Assembly (NCBI GenBank): GCA_027365055.1
Contig: DAHXOD010000005.1
Span: 1 to 34,433 of the forward strand
Length of the DNA stretch: 34,433 nucleotides
Source of the DNA: a bacterium
GTDB taxonomy: Bacteria; Actinomycetota; Acidimicrobiia; Acidimicrobiales; RAAP-2
Direction: 5' to 3'
A model generated the notes under the pieces. It had not been told where the DNA came from, ran no database searches, and was given only the letters and a program-made list of their open reading frames with translations. Shown here piece by piece: positions 1 through 8,205 of this stretch (position 1 is the stretch's first letter; the number at the start of each line of letters is the position of its first letter). A program made the position numbers and the translations under genes.

Positions 1-1126
1 CCTGGTCGTGGCGCTGGAGCCGGTAGTAGAGGCCCCGGTCACGGTCAACATCGTGGTACTGAAGATCAAGCAGGGAGACGGCCGGGCTCTGCAGCGACAC
101 ACCGTGTCGGTGACGGTAGCGATCGATGACCCGGTACTTGGCCACCCAGTCGCACTCGCGGTGGAGGGACAGCGGATCGCTCTCCAGTCCCTTCAGGCAG
201 TGCTCCCACATGTCGAGCGCCCGGTCCTCCTGGGCCGAGAGACCTTGGCGATCACGGAACTTGAGGGCGCGCTGGAGGTACTCACCTTGCAGGTCGAGAG
301 CGCTCATCTCGCGTCCGTTGGCCAGCCGCACCTTGCGTCGGCAGGTGATGTCGTGGCTGATCTCGCGGATCGCCCGGATCGGGTTCTCGAGGGTGAGGTC
401 ACGGAACACGGTCACCGGGTCCTCCAACATCCGCAGCAGAATGCTGGTGGTGCCCACCTTCAGGAACGTGGCGTACTCGCTCATGTTGGAGTCGCCGACG
501 ATCACATGGAGACGCCGGTACTTCTCCGCATCGGCGTGGGGCTCGTCCCGGGTGTTGATGATCGGTCGACTACGGGTGGTGGCAGAGGACACGCCCTCCC
601 AGATGTGCTCCGCCCGCTGGCTGAGACAGAAGACCGGGCCTCGGGCCGTCTGGAGGATCTTCCCCGCGCCGGCGAACACCTGGCGGCTGACCAGGAATGG
701 GATCAGCACCTCGGTGTAGTGGGTGAAGTCGTCGTTCCGGCTGGTGAGGTAGTTCTCGTGGCAACCGTAGGAATTGCCGGCGGAGTCGGTGTTGTTCTTG
801 AACAGGTAGACGTCGCCCCGGATCCCCTCTTCGCGCAGCCGCTCCTCGGCGCCGTGCACCAAGGAGGCGAGGATCCACTCGCCCGCCTTGTCATGGACCA
901 CCAGTTCGGCGATGTCGTCGCACTCCGGCGTGGCGTACTCAGGGTGGCTGCCGACGTCGAGGTAGAGCCGGGCCCCGTTCTCGAGGAAGACATTGGACGA
1001 GCGGCCCCAGCTCACGACCCTCCGGAACAGGTAGCGAGCCACCTCGTCGGGACTGAGCCGACGCTGGCCGCGGAGCGTGCACGTGACCCCGTACTCGTTC
1101 TCCAAGCCGAAGATCCGCTTGTCCAT
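1..1126 (-). CDS. pafA: Pup--protein ligase PafA (partial, C-terminus outside window)
   Basis: PafA uses ATP to join the C-terminal glutamate of Pup to substrate lysines, marking proteins for the proteasome. The 375 codons in view begin [15 protein letters not shown], which lines up residue for residue with known PafA N-termini. They continue with [11 protein letters not shown] and [20 protein letters not shown], where Asp57 matches the catalytic aspartate. Later segments [26 protein letters not shown] and LHVIVGD are shared with the paralogue Dop. The family is about 450 residues, so some 75 C-terminal residues lie beyond base 1. The ATG at 1126 has AGGAG only one base away, too close for normal Shine-Dalgarno use. 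A TACCGT box 7 nt upstream suggests a leaderless transcript. It is last in the proteasome cluster, 139 nt after prcA. Identification is very secure. Confidence 0.96.
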   Translation of the reverse strand, partial: MDKRIFGLENEYGVTCTLRGQRRLSPDEVARYLFRRVVSWGRSSNVFLENGARLYLDVGSHPEYATPECDDIAELVVHDKAGEWILASLVHGAEERLREEGIRGDVYLFKNNTDSAGNSYGCHENYLTSRNDDFTHYTEVLIPFLVSRQVFAGAGKILQTARGPVFCLSQRAEHIWEGVSSATTRSRPIINTRDEPHADAEKYRRLHVIVGDSNMSEYATFLKVGTTSILLRMLEDPVTVFRDLTLENPIRAIREISHDITCRRKVRLANGREMSALDLQGEYLQRALKFRDRQGLSAQEDRALDMWEHCLKGLESDPLSLHRECDWVAKYRVIDRYRHRHGVSLQSPAVSLLDLQYHDVDRDRGLYYRLQRHDQ

Positions 1127-1132
1127 GCTCCT

Positions 1133-1144
1133 CACGGTACCGTG
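1133..1144 (-). promoter_or_regulatory. Perfect 12-bp palindrome covering the putative pafA -10 box
   Basis: CACGGTACCGTG reads the same on both strands. On the minus strand it contains TACCGT (1134-1139), a TANNNT-type -10 hexamer that ends 7 nt before the pafA ATG. A bound protein would therefore block the putative start site. The palindrome is seen directly; promoter and operator roles are inferred. Confidence 0.4.
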
Positions 1145-1265
1145 CCACTGGCCGACGCGAACGGACGCCGCCCCTGACGTCCCTGCGGACGTCACAGCCG
1201 AAGCCGGAGACCGGGCCCACCCGGGCGGCACCGGGGTGCCCGGAGCGCCCGGCTCCCCTCGGAGG

Positions 1266-1955
1266 TCAGACGGGTGGACCGACCAGGATGCTGTCGAGCT
1301 CCGCCGGTAGCAGCCGGCGGAAGGTCCGTCGATCGCTCCCCTGCGCCAGCAAGGCCACCTCGAGGTCGGTGCCACCCAGGGTGCGGTCGGGGCCGGCCAG
1401 CGCATCGACGGTGGCACGGAGGGCCGCCGACAGGGGCCAACCCTCTTCCCATGCGCTCTCGACCTTCTCGGCGATCGCCTCGGTCTCGCCCCCGAGCACC
1501 GCGTACCGGTCCTCGTCGGTGATGGTGCCCTCGTAGGCGACGTGGTAGAGCTGGTTGGGGCGCTGGTCGGTCCCGAGCTCGGCCACCAGGATCTCGACCT
1601 CGAGTGGCTTCATCTCGTGGGTGAACACCTGTCCCAGGTACTGCGCATAGAGATTGGCGAGCGAACGGGCGTCCACGTCCTCGCGGCTGTAGGCGAACCC
1701 CTTGGTGTCGGCGTGGCGGATACCCGAGACGCGCAGCTGGTCGAACTCGTTGTACTTGCCCACCCCGGCAAACGCGATGCGGTCATAGATCTCGCTGATC
1801 TTGTGGAGCGACCGGGAAGGGTTCTCCGCCACGATCACGATGCCCTCTGCGTAGATGGCCGCGATGAGCGACCGTCCCCGGGCGATCCCCTTCTGCGCGT
1901 ACTCGGCGCGGTCCTTCATCATCTGCTCGGGCGCCACGTAGTAGGGCATGGTCAT
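1266..1955 (-). CDS. prcA: 20S proteasome alpha subunit PrcA
   Basis: PrcA forms the outer, non-catalytic heptameric rings of the 20S core. It gates substrate entry and docks the ATPase ring. The 229-residue product begins [23 protein letters not shown], in register with mycobacterial PrcA, and carries the family signatures [21 protein letters not shown] and KYNEFD. The Thr1 nucleophile is absent, as expected for an alpha subunit. It is slightly shorter than mycobacterial PrcA because the C-terminal tail is short. The ATG at 1955 overlaps the prcB stop as ATGA (1952-1955), so the two subunits are translationally coupled, which would help equal production. A second in-frame ATG two codons on could also serve as start. 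Confidence 0.97.
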   Translation of the reverse strand: MTMPYYVAPEQMMKDRAEYAQKGIARGRSLIAAIYAEGIVIVAENPSRSLHKISEIYDRIAFAGVGKYNEFDQLRVSGIRHADTKGFAYSREDVDARSLANLYAQYLGQVFTHEMKPLEVEILVAELGTDQRPNQLYHVAYEGTITDEDRYAVLGGETEAIAEKVESAWEEGWPLSAALRATVDALAGPDRTLGGTDLEVALLAQGSDRRTFRRLLPAELDSILVGPPV

Positions 1956-2767
1956 CGCTGGGCCCCCTCGGTCCGACGGCGCTCGATGAGGGCGGCGAAG
2001 CGCTCAGCCACCTCATCCTCGCCCACCGCGTCGAAGCCTTCGGCGGTCACGGTCGCCACCAGCGGGTAGATCCCCCGGATCACATCGGGCCCACCGGTGG
2101 CGGAATCCTCGTCGGCAGCCTCGTACAGCGCCTGGATCGCCAGCTCCACCGCCTCGTCACGGGAGAGGCCGACCCGGTAGCCGAGCTTGATCGTGGTGCG
2201 GGCGTCGCGCCCGCCCGAACCGGTGGCACTGTGCTCCGTCTCCTCATAGTGGCCGCCGGTCACGTCGTAGGTGAAGATGCGGCCGGTGCCTCGGGCCAGG
2301 TCGTAACCGGCGAACAGGGGGACCACGGCCAGACCCTGCATGGCCATCGGCAGGTGCTCGCGCACCATCTGGCCGAGCTGGTTGGCCTTGCCCTCGAGAC
2401 TGAGCACCACTCCCTCCACCTTCTCGTAGTGCTCCAGCTGGGTCTGGAACAGCCGCACCATCTCGACCGCGGGGCCGGCGGCGCCGGCGATGGCCACCGC
2501 CGAATACCGGTCGGCGGGGAACACCTTGTCCATGGTCCGATGGGCGATGAGATGTCCTTCGGTGGCCCGACGGTCACCCGCCATCACGACGCCGTCCACG
2601 AACCGGAGGGCGACCACCGTCGTCCCGTGCCGAAAGGCGGGTCCTGGCTGCCCCGCCCCGGGCCTGTCCAGCACCGGTTGGGTGCGGAACGGGATCTGCA
2701 ACCGCTGGACCAGCCCGGCGAAGTCGGGTCCAGGATCGTCCGTCGCCGAGAAGAACGGAAGCGTCAC
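1952..2767 (-). CDS. prcB: 20S proteasome beta subunit PrcB (catalytic, with propeptide)
   Basis: PrcB forms the inner catalytic rings of the proteasome and is an N-terminal threonine hydrolase activated by self-cleavage. The 271-residue precursor has a 48-residue propeptide ending FRHG, then TTVVAL. Thr49 is the expected mature N-terminal nucleophile. Asp65 (GDRRAT) and Lys81 (MDK) sit at mature positions 17 and 33, matching the family's catalytic Asp and Lys. GSGG near residue 198 fits the conserved C-terminal serine region. The start is GTG at 2767, with GGGGAG upstream lying inside the end of pup and only 4 nt between the genes. It overlaps prcA downstream. All expected active-site residues are present. 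Confidence 0.97.
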   Translation of the reverse strand: MTLPFFSATDDPGPDFAGLVQRLQIPFRTQPVLDRPGAGQPGPAFRHGTTVVALRFVDGVVMAGDRRATEGHLIAHRTMDKVFPADRYSAVAIAGAAGPAVEMVRLFQTQLEHYEKVEGVVLSLEGKANQLGQMVREHLPMAMQGLAVVPLFAGYDLARGTGRIFTYDVTGGHYEETEHSATGSGGRDARTTIKLGYRVGLSRDEAVELAIQALYEAADEDSATGGPDVIRGIYPLVATVTAEGFDAVGEDEVAERFAALIERRRTEGAQR

Positions 2768-2771
2768 CGCG

Positions 2772-2969
2772 TCACTCCCCGCCCTTTTGGACGTAGTTGC
2801 GCACGAACTCCTCGGCGTTGTCCTCGAGCACCTCGTCGATCTCGTCGAGCAGGTCGTCGAGCTCGGCCTTCAGCTTCTCCCCCTTGGCCGATCCGGCGGG
2901 CACCTCCTCCACCGCCTCCGCACCGCGATCCGCGGTCCCGGTCTTCTTCTTCAACTCTCGTTCAGCCAT
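2772..2969 (-). CDS. pup: Prokaryotic ubiquitin-like protein Pup
   Basis: Pup is the small disordered tag that PafA attaches to lysines of target proteins and that Mpa/ARC recognises. The gene encodes 65 residues. The N-terminal half is Lys/Glu-rich and flexible. The central stretch [18 protein letters not shown] fits the Mpa-binding helix, and the protein ends [13 protein letters not shown]. The C-terminus is GGE rather than GGQ, so it needs no deamidation by Dop before ligation. The ATG at 2969 has AGGAGA about 8 nt upstream, one of the better ribosome-binding sites here. It lies 11 nt after dop and 4 nt before prcB, so it is cotranscribed with them. The reading frame is open well upstream of the ATG, but that part is dop sequence in another frame. 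Confidence 0.96.
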   Translation of the reverse strand: MAERELKKKTGTADRGAEAVEEVPAGSAKGEKLKAELDDLLDEIDEVLEDNAEEFVRNYVQKGGE

Positions 2970-2980
2970 CTGCCACTCTC

Positions 2981-4474
2981 CTAGCTGCTCAGCCGGTCCA
3001 ACAGTTCGGCCGGACTCGCGCTGCGCTCCAACAACTCGTCGACGTGGTCGGCGGTGCCGCGCAGAGGGTCCATCATAGGGACGCGGCGCAACGGGTCGGT
3101 GCCGAGGTCGAAGACCAGTGAGTCCCAGTTGGCGGTGACCACCGACGCCGGCCACTTCGTGAGGCACCGCCCCCGGAACCAGGCCCGCGTCCCGCGGGGC
3201 GGCTCGGTCACCGCCCGCTCCACCGAGGGTCCGGCCACCAACGACTCGGTGTCGAGACGCTGGAACAGCGAGCGTTCCGGTCGGAGATCGTGGTACTGAA
3301 GGTCGATGGCCGCCAGGCGGGGATCGTCCCAACCGCAGCCCTGGCGATCCCGGTACGCCTCCAACAGCTGGAGCTTCGCCACCCAGTCGAGCTGCCGGGC
3401 GAGGGACATCGGATCACGCTCGAGCGCAGCGAGCACCTCCTCCCAGCGACGGAGCACCTCCTCCCCCACCTCCTCGTCGCCCATGCAGGCCAGGCCACGG
3501 TCGTCCGCATAGCGGCGAGCCATGGCAAACAGCTCCCACTGGACCCCCAGCGCGGTCGCGGTCGACCCGTCGCTCATCAGCAACGGACACGCCAGCGAAC
3601 GGTCCCGGGAGACCTGGTGCACGGCGCGGACCGGATCGGCGAGGTCGAGGCAGCGGGGAGCATCCACAGCGTCCTCGATCATGGCGAGCACCAGCGCGGT
3701 GGTCCCGACCTTCAGGAACGTCGCCACCTCGGCCAGGTTGGCGTCCCCCACGATCACGTGCAGCCTTCTGAACCGGTGGGGGTCGGCATGGGGCTCGTCC
3801 CGGGTGTTCACCACCGGACGCTTCAGGGTGGTTTCGAGCCCGACCCGCTCCTCGAAGAATTCGGCCCGCTGGCTGATCTGGAACTCGACCGGCTCCCCGT
3901 CGAAGGCGTTGGTCTCCGACCCCACCTTGCCCGCCCCCGCGTAGATCTGCCGGGTCACGAAATGAGGGGTGACATCGTCGACGATCCGGGAGAAGGGCGT
4001 GGCGCGATCCATCAGGTAGTTCTCGTGACAGCCGTACGAATTGCCCTTGCCGTCGGAGTTGTTCTTATAGACGACGAACGTCCGGCCATCGGTGACCACC
4101 CGGTCGGCCGCCTCCATCGATCGGATCAACACCTGCTCGCCGGCGCGGTCATAGCGGACACACTCCATCGCATCCAGGCACTCCGGAGTGGAGAACTCGG
4201 GATGGGCGTGGTCGACGTAGAAACGAGCCCCGTTGGTGAGCACGGTGTTCAACAGGTGCGTCTCCACCTGTGGGGGCATCGCTCCGTCGCGTGCATAGCC
4301 GCGGGCGTCGTTGCCGGGCGACTCGTCCTCGAAGTCCCAGCCGACCTGCTGGCGGGCGATCTCCTGGGCATAGGCGTTGATCAGCACCGATGAGGCGGCG
4401 ATCGGGTTCGGATCCCCGTTGGTGACCGCGATGCCGTACTCGGTCTCGATTCCGCACACCTTGGGGATGGACAC
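2981..4474 (-). CDS. dop: Depupylase / Pup deamidase Dop
   Basis: Dop is the PafA paralogue that removes Pup from conjugates and, in species with GGQ Pup, deamidates it. The 497-residue product begins MSIPKVCGIETEYGIAV. Residues roughly 40-75 form the Dop-specific insertion absent from PafA. Asp88 in FYVDHAHPEFSTPE matches the catalytic aspartate. [30 protein letters not shown] and LHVIVGDANLAEVATF follow in family order. Because Pup here ends in GGE, Dop is probably needed only for Pup removal and recycling. The start is GTG at 4474. It has no clear ribosome-binding site, but a TAGGGT box lies exactly 6 nt upstream, suggesting a leaderless internal promoter. The pup gene follows after 11 nt. 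Confidence 0.96.
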   Translation of the reverse strand: MSIPKVCGIETEYGIAVTNGDPNPIAASSVLINAYAQEIARQQVGWDFEDESPGNDARGYARDGAMPPQVETHLLNTVLTNGARFYVDHAHPEFSTPECLDAMECVRYDRAGEQVLIRSMEAADRVVTDGRTFVVYKNNSDGKGNSYGCHENYLMDRATPFSRIVDDVTPHFVTRQIYAGAGKVGSETNAFDGEPVEFQISQRAEFFEERVGLETTLKRPVVNTRDEPHADPHRFRRLHVIVGDANLAEVATFLKVGTTALVLAMIEDAVDAPRCLDLADPVRAVHQVSRDRSLACPLLMSDGSTATALGVQWELFAMARRYADDRGLACMGDEEVGEEVLRRWEEVLAALERDPMSLARQLDWVAKLQLLEAYRDRQGCGWDDPRLAAIDLQYHDLRPERSLFQRLDTESLVAGPSVERAVTEPPRGTRAWFRGRCLTKWPASVVTANWDSLVFDLGTDPLRRVPMMDPLRGTADHVDELLERSASPAELLDRLSS

Positions 4475-4480
4475 CTGTCG

Positions 4481-4486
4481 ACCCTA
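4481..4486 (-). promoter_or_regulatory. Putative leaderless -10 box for dop
   Basis: TAGGGT on the minus strand, followed by CGACAG and the dop GTG at 4474. The 6-nt gap matches the boxes before the thioesterase, thiO and the last two genes. It lies in the 46-nt arc-dop gap, so dop-pup-prcB-prcA may be transcribed separately from arc. No convincing -35 was seen. Confidence 0.45.
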
Positions 4487-4520
4487 TCCGCGACCGGTTG
4501 GGGAACCGCCCACTGGGAGC

Positions 4521-6311
4521 TCAGAGATACTGGCCCGTTCCCACGCGTTCGATGGACCGACCCCCGGTGGTGCCCCGGTCCTCGCTGACCAGGGTGCGGA
4601 TGTAGACGATCCGCTCGCCCTTCTTTCCCGAGATCTTCGCCCAGTCGTCGGGATTGGTGGTGTTCGGCAGATCCTCGTTCTCCTTGTACTCCTGGCGGAT
4701 CGACTCCAGCAGATCGCTGGTCCGGATCCCTCGACCGGTACCGGCGATGGTCCGCTTGATGGCCAGCTTCTTGGCCCGGCGCACGATGTTCTCGATCATC
4801 GCTCCCGACGAGAAGTCGCGGTAGTACAGCACCTCTTTGTCGCCGTTCTGGTACGTGACCTCGAGGAACCGGTTCTCCTCGTCCTCGCGGTACATCTCGG
4901 TCACCGTCGCCTCGATCATCGCCTGGGTCGCCTTGGCCGGATCTCCGCCGCCACGCGTGCGGACCTCGTCGGCGTCGAGGGGGAGATCGGGGGTGAGGTA
5001 CCGGCTGAAGATCTGGGCCGCGGCGCGCTCGTCGGGTCGTTCGATCCGGATCTTCACGTCCAGACGGCCGGGGCGCAGGATCGCCGGATCGATCAGGTCC
5101 TCGCGGTTCGACGCCCCGATCACGATCACGTCGCGCAGGGTCTCGACGCCGTCGATCTCCGCCAGCAGCTGCGGGACGATGGTCGACTCCATGTCCGAGC
5201 TGATGCCGGTGCCTCGGGTCCGGAAGAGGGAGTCCATCTCGTCGAAAAACACGATCACCGGAACGCCCTCCTCCGACTTCTCCCGCGCCCGCTGAAAGAC
5301 CAGGCGGATCTGGCGTTCGGTCTCTCCGACGTACTTGTTGAGGAGCTCGGGTCCCTTGATGTTCAAGAAGTAGCTCCGGATGTTGGTGTTGCCGGTCACC
5401 TGGGCCACCTTCTTCGCCAACGAGTTGGCCACCGCCTTGGCGATCAGGGTTTTGCCGCATCCGGGTGGCCCGTAGAGCAGAATGCCCTTGGGCGCGGGCA
5501 GCTTGTGCTCGGCGTAGAGGGCCCGGTGCAGGTAGGGGAGCTCGACCGCGTCGGTGATCGCCTCGATCTGCTCGTCGAGACCGCCGACGTCGGCATAGGC
5601 CACGTCGGGCACCTCTTCGAGGACCAGCTCCTCCACCTCCGGCCTGGGCAGCTTCTCGACCAGCAGTCCGGTCCTCGCCTCCATCAGCACCGTGTCACCC
5701 GCCCGCAGCTTCACCTCGCGCAGCCCATCGGAGAGCTCGACCACCCGCTCCTCGTCCGCCCGCCCGAAGATCAACGCTCGCCGCCCGTCGTCGAGCAATT
5801 CCTTCAGCACGACCACTTCGCCCGATCCGTCGCCGTCCCGGGTGAGCACCACGTTCAGCGACTCGTTCAGCACCACCTCGTCACCCTGGTGGAGCTGGTC
5901 GAGGTCGATGTCCGGATGCAACGACACCCGCATCTTCCGCCCACCGGAGAAGACGTCGACCGAGCCGTCCTCGTTCGTGCCGAGGAACGTCCCGTACGCT
6001 GCCGGCGGCTGGGTCAGCTTCTCCACCTCCTCGCGCAGGGTGGCGATGTGCTCCTTCGCCGTCTGCAGGGTGAAGGTGAGCTTCTCGTTCTGGGAGACCG
6101 CCTGGGCAAGCTGCCCCTTGGCTTCGAGCAGCTTCTCCTCGAGTGACTGCACCCGTCGGGGACTTTCCTGGAGCCGACGCCGAAGGAGGGCCACCTCCTC
6201 TTCAGCCTCACGGGCGCGGGACTCGAGGCCCCCGATGTCGGTGGGCCCCTCACCGTCGCGTCGGCCCTCTCGGTCGCTTGGTCGCCGGTCGAACTCTGCC
6301 GTCGGAATCAC
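4521..6311 (-). CDS. arc: Proteasome-activating AAA+ ATPase ARC/Mpa
   Basis: ARC (Mpa in mycobacteria) is the hexameric ATPase that binds Pup through its coiled coil, unfolds the tagged protein and feeds it to the 20S core. In the 596-residue product, residues about 28-100 are heptad-rich coiled coil, 103-230 fit the tandem OB domains, and the AAA+ module follows. It has Walker A GPPGCGKT (281-288), pore loop KYVGE (about 326-330) and Walker B VIVFFDE (352-358). The protein ends GQYL, the motif that docks Mpa onto PrcA. The start is GTG at 6311 with only a weak GACGAG upstream. The first 25 residues are charged and poorly conserved, so the exact start is less sure than the identity. A TAGGGT box at 6356-6361 is a candidate promoter. 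Confidence 0.95.
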   Translation of the reverse strand: MIPTAEFDRRPSDREGRRDGEGPTDIGGLESRAREAEEEVALLRRRLQESPRRVQSLEEKLLEAKGQLAQAVSQNEKLTFTLQTAKEHIATLREEVEKLTQPPAAYGTFLGTNEDGSVDVFSGGRKMRVSLHPDIDLDQLHQGDEVVLNESLNVVLTRDGDGSGEVVVLKELLDDGRRALIFGRADEERVVELSDGLREVKLRAGDTVLMEARTGLLVEKLPRPEVEELVLEEVPDVAYADVGGLDEQIEAITDAVELPYLHRALYAEHKLPAPKGILLYGPPGCGKTLIAKAVANSLAKKVAQVTGNTNIRSYFLNIKGPELLNKYVGETERQIRLVFQRAREKSEEGVPVIVFFDEMDSLFRTRGTGISSDMESTIVPQLLAEIDGVETLRDVIVIGASNREDLIDPAILRPGRLDVKIRIERPDERAAAQIFSRYLTPDLPLDADEVRTRGGGDPAKATQAMIEATVTEMYREDEENRFLEVTYQNGDKEVLYYRDFSSGAMIENIVRRAKKLAIKRTIAGTGRGIRTSDLLESIRQEYKENEDLPNTTNPDDWAKISGKKGERIVYIRTLVSEDRGTTGGRSIERVGTGQYL

Positions 6312-6602
6312 CTCGTCTGCCTGGATGTCAGCCTCTGCGTTGCCCTGTCACGGCGACCCTACACCGCTGCCCTCCGAACCAGTCATGCGCGCCGGTCCCC
6401 GCCCCCGACTGACGGGGCATCAGACACCGCCTCTGCGGTTCGGACTACCATGGAGGCCGGATCGCCGGAGTCGCACGTTCTCCGGGCGCAGGGTCTCCGG
6501 GCGCACCGCGCCGGGCCAGATCGGGCGAGCACGGTCCCGCACGTTCGACCGAACGCGGCTGCCGTCCGGCAGTCCCGCAGACACGTAGGAGAGTCGCAAC
6601 CG
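6312..6602. promoter_or_regulatory. Divergent arc / ferredoxin intergenic region
   Basis: This 291-nt gap holds the promoters of two divergent genes. For arc, TAGGGT lies on the minus strand at 6356-6361 and would give a leader of about 40 nt. For the ferredoxin, TACCAT at 6446-6451 is a weak plus-strand candidate. A perfect inverted repeat CGTTCG-AC-CGAACG (6542-6555) lies 48 nt before the ferredoxin ATG. A 12-bp direct repeat TCTCCGGGCGCA occurs at 6479-6490 and 6494-6505. No convincing small gene is present; the frame that is open into the ferredoxin has a composition unlike coding sequence. Confidence 0.4.
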
Positions 6603-6839
6603 ATGAAGGTCTGGATCGATCAGGATCTGTGCACGGGGGATGGGCTGTGCGAGGAGATCGCTCCCGCGGTGTTCACGTTGCTGGACGACGGGCTGGCCTA
6701 CGTGAAAGAAGGTGCCGACGTGCGCAACGAGCCCGGTGGCTCGGCGGGGATGGCCGCGGTTCCGGCCGACCTCGAAGATGCGGTGGTCGAGGCGTCCGAG
6801 GAGTGCCCCGGCGAGTGCATCTTCATCGAGCAGGGCTGA
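6603..6839 (+). CDS. Small single-cluster ferredoxin
   Basis: This is an electron-transfer protein of 78 residues binding one iron-sulfur cluster. It starts MKVWIDQDLCTGDGLCEEIAPAVF and ends EECPGECIFIEQG. The ligand pattern is Cys10-x2-Asp13-x2-Cys16, then Cys68-Pro. Asp replaces the usual second cysteine, as in 3Fe-4S ferredoxins and in the Asp-ligated 4Fe-4S ferredoxin of Pyrococcus furiosus. Cys72 is an extra cysteine at a position usually occupied by a small residue. Residues about 35-57 form a Gly/Ala-rich insertion between the cluster halves. The ATG at 6603 has TAGGAGAG 9 nt upstream, a clear ribosome-binding site. It is divergent from arc and convergent with trmI. Its partner enzyme is not evident from the window. 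Confidence 0.9.
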   Translation: MKVWIDQDLCTGDGLCEEIAPAVFTLLDDGLAYVKEGADVRNEPGGSAGMAAVPADLEDAVVEASEECPGECIFIEQG

Positions 6840-6857
6840 CTGATCGAGCAGGGCTGA
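6825..6857 (+). repeat. Duplicated ferredoxin 3' end (15 bp, period 18)
   Basis: ATCGAGCAGGGCTGA occurs at 6825-6839, where it encodes the last four codons and stop of the ferredoxin, and again at 6843-6857 after a 3-nt spacer. Only the first copy is translated. It looks like a recent tandem duplication across the stop codon. Confidence 0.85.
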
Positions 6858-6867
6858 ATGCGCAGGT

Positions 6868-7704
6868 TCACACGCCTGTCGGGTCGACCTCGTCCGGTAC
6901 CAGATCGAACCGGCGGTCCGTGCTTCCCGGCCGGCCGTAGCGTGCCGCGTTGTACGGCGGCGGGTCGTCCACCGGAACCAGCAGGCGAGCGGTGGTGAGG
7001 AATCCGGTGTGCCCCACCATCCGGTGGTCAGGGCGGACCGAACGTTCCTCGATGTGCCAGGTCCGGTGCAACACCTCCACCGTGGATGCCAGACCGAACG
7101 GCCCGGCGTCGATCGCCGCCCGGAGCTGCGCCGTCTGATTGATGGTGGGAAGATAGGCACAGAGGATGCCACCGGGGCGCAGCGCTGTCTCCGCGTGAGG
7201 GAGCACCCTCCATGGTTCCGCCAGATCGAGCACCACGCGATCGAGGTCGCGTTCGTCGATCCCCTCGTAGGCGTCGCGCAGCTCGACCCGGTAGGGAGCA
7301 TCTGCTCCGATCAGATCGATCACGTTGGACCGAGCCCGGTTGGCGAAGTCCTGGCGCAATTCGTAGCCGACCACGTCGGCGCCGGCGCGCAGCAACGCCA
7401 TCGACAGCGCTCCCGACCCGACTCCGGCCTCGAGCACCCGGACTCCCGGGGCGATGTCGGCCAGCATCATGATGGCGGCCAGATCCTTGGGATAGATGAC
7501 CTGGGCACCGCGCGGCATCTTCAGCACCACCTCGGACAGCGTGGGACGCACCACGAGGAACCGCCGACCGGTGCTTCCGGTCACGGTCGACCCGTCGACC
7601 ACGCCGATCACCTCGTCATGGACGATGATCCCCGCGTGGGTATGGAACGACGTGCCCGCCCGCAAGGTGATCAGGTAGTGGCGCTCCTTGGCATCGACCA
7701 GCAC
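6868..7704 (-). CDS. trmI: tRNA (adenine-58-N1)-methyltransferase TrmI
   Basis: TrmI methylates N1 of A58 in the T-loop of tRNAs using S-adenosylmethionine and acts as a tetramer. The N-terminal beta domain is visible as GTSFHTHAGIIVHDEVIG. It is followed by MPRGAQVIYPKD and the SAM-binding motif VLEAGVGSGALSMALLRAG. DRVVLDLAEPW matches the catalytic-loop region. From GTG 7704 the protein is 278 residues, but the family normally has about 15 more residues before VDAKERHY. The frame stays open upstream. A CTG at 7758, overlapping the upstream gene's stop as CTGA and preceded by GAGGA at 5 nt, is a plausible true start (296 residues). It is the last gene after three small membrane-protein genes. 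Association with the proteasome cluster is common in Actinobacteria. Confidence 0.93.
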   Translation of the reverse strand: MLVDAKERHYLITLRAGTSFHTHAGIIVHDEVIGVVDGSTVTGSTGRRFLVVRPTLSEVVLKMPRGAQVIYPKDLAAIMMLADIAPGVRVLEAGVGSGALSMALLRAGADVVGYELRQDFANRARSNVIDLIGADAPYRVELRDAYEGIDERDLDRVVLDLAEPWRVLPHAETALRPGGILCAYLPTINQTAQLRAAIDAGPFGLASTVEVLHRTWHIEERSVRPDHRMVGHTGFLTTARLLVPVDDPPPYNAARYGRPGSTDRRFDLVPDEVDPTGV

Positions 7705-7754
7705 TACCCGCTCACCGTCGCGCAGCCTCGCCCGATCACCAGGGTCAGCCGTGT

Positions 7755-7964
7755 TCAGGACGATCCTCGTCGGCCAGGGGGTCGGGTCTCGATGACCAGC
7801 CCTTCACCCGGTTCGAGCACCGTCCGATAGACCACTGGGGAGCGGCCCCGACGTTCGCGCAACAGCATCCAGGCGGTGGCGGCCAGCACCAGCCAGAGCG
7901 AGCTTCCCCCCTGGATGCCTCGACGGAACCCTCTGCGCTGGAGGTAGCGAAGCAAGGTCTCCAC
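7755..7964 (-). CDS. Small single-pass membrane protein (unknown function)
   Basis: This is a 69-residue protein that I do not recognise by name. It has a basic N-terminus (LLRYLQRRGFRRG) and one membrane helix, about residues 20-35 (GGSSLWLVLAATAWML). A basic cytoplasmic segment RERRGR and a short conserved-looking tail, VVYRTVLEPGEGLVIETRPP, follow. The GTG start at 7964 sits 4 nt after the stop of the preceding small gene. Its stop TGA overlaps a possible CTG start for trmI. The frame remains open further upstream, but that part is the neighbouring gene read out of frame. Its position in a tight chain supports a real gene of unknown role. Confidence 0.7.
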   Translation of the reverse strand: METLLRYLQRRGFRRGIQGGSSLWLVLAATAWMLLRERRGRSPVVYRTVLEPGEGLVIETRPPGRRGSS

Positions 7965-7968
7965 GGGC

Positions 7969-8205
7969 TCAGATCCGCCTGACTTCGACCACGGCGGAGC
8001 GCCGGCGACCGCGGCGACGACCGACCAGGAAAGCGACCGTGACCACGGACACCGCCACGACGGCGGCGACGGTGAGCAGCTGGGAGCGGGCGCCGACCAC
8101 CTCGTCGGTGACCTCGCCACCCAGCTCGCGGAAACGGGCCTCGATGTCTTCTCTGGTGATCGGTCCGGTCCCGGTCGTGCTGCCTTTCGATGTGGCGGTG
8201 CTCAT
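7969..8205 (-). CDS. Small single-pass membrane protein (unknown function)
   Basis: This is a 78-residue protein of unrecognised family. A polar Ser/Thr-rich N-terminus is followed by an amphipathic segment ITREDIEARFRELGGEVTDEV. One strong membrane helix (about 43-61, LLTVAAVVAVSVVTVAFLV) follows, then an Arg-rich tail GRRRGRRR. That distribution predicts a basic cytoplasmic C-terminus. The ATG at 8205 overlaps the stop of the holin-like gene as ATGA, so the two are coupled. An upstream extension of the frame is Gly/Cys-rich and is out-of-frame sequence of the previous gene. Next downstream is another single-pass protein 4 nt away. A shared envelope role is inference only. Confidence 0.75.
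   Translation of the reverse strand: MSTATSKGSTTGTGPITREDIEARFRELGGEVTDEVVGARSQLLTVAAVVAVSVVTVAFLVGRRRGRRRSAVVEVRRI

Noticed and set aside
6542-6555. LexA/SOS box upstream of the ferredoxin
   Set aside because: The half-sites are GTTCG-NN-CGAAC, the reverse order of the actinobacterial SOS box (CGAAC-N4-GTTCG).
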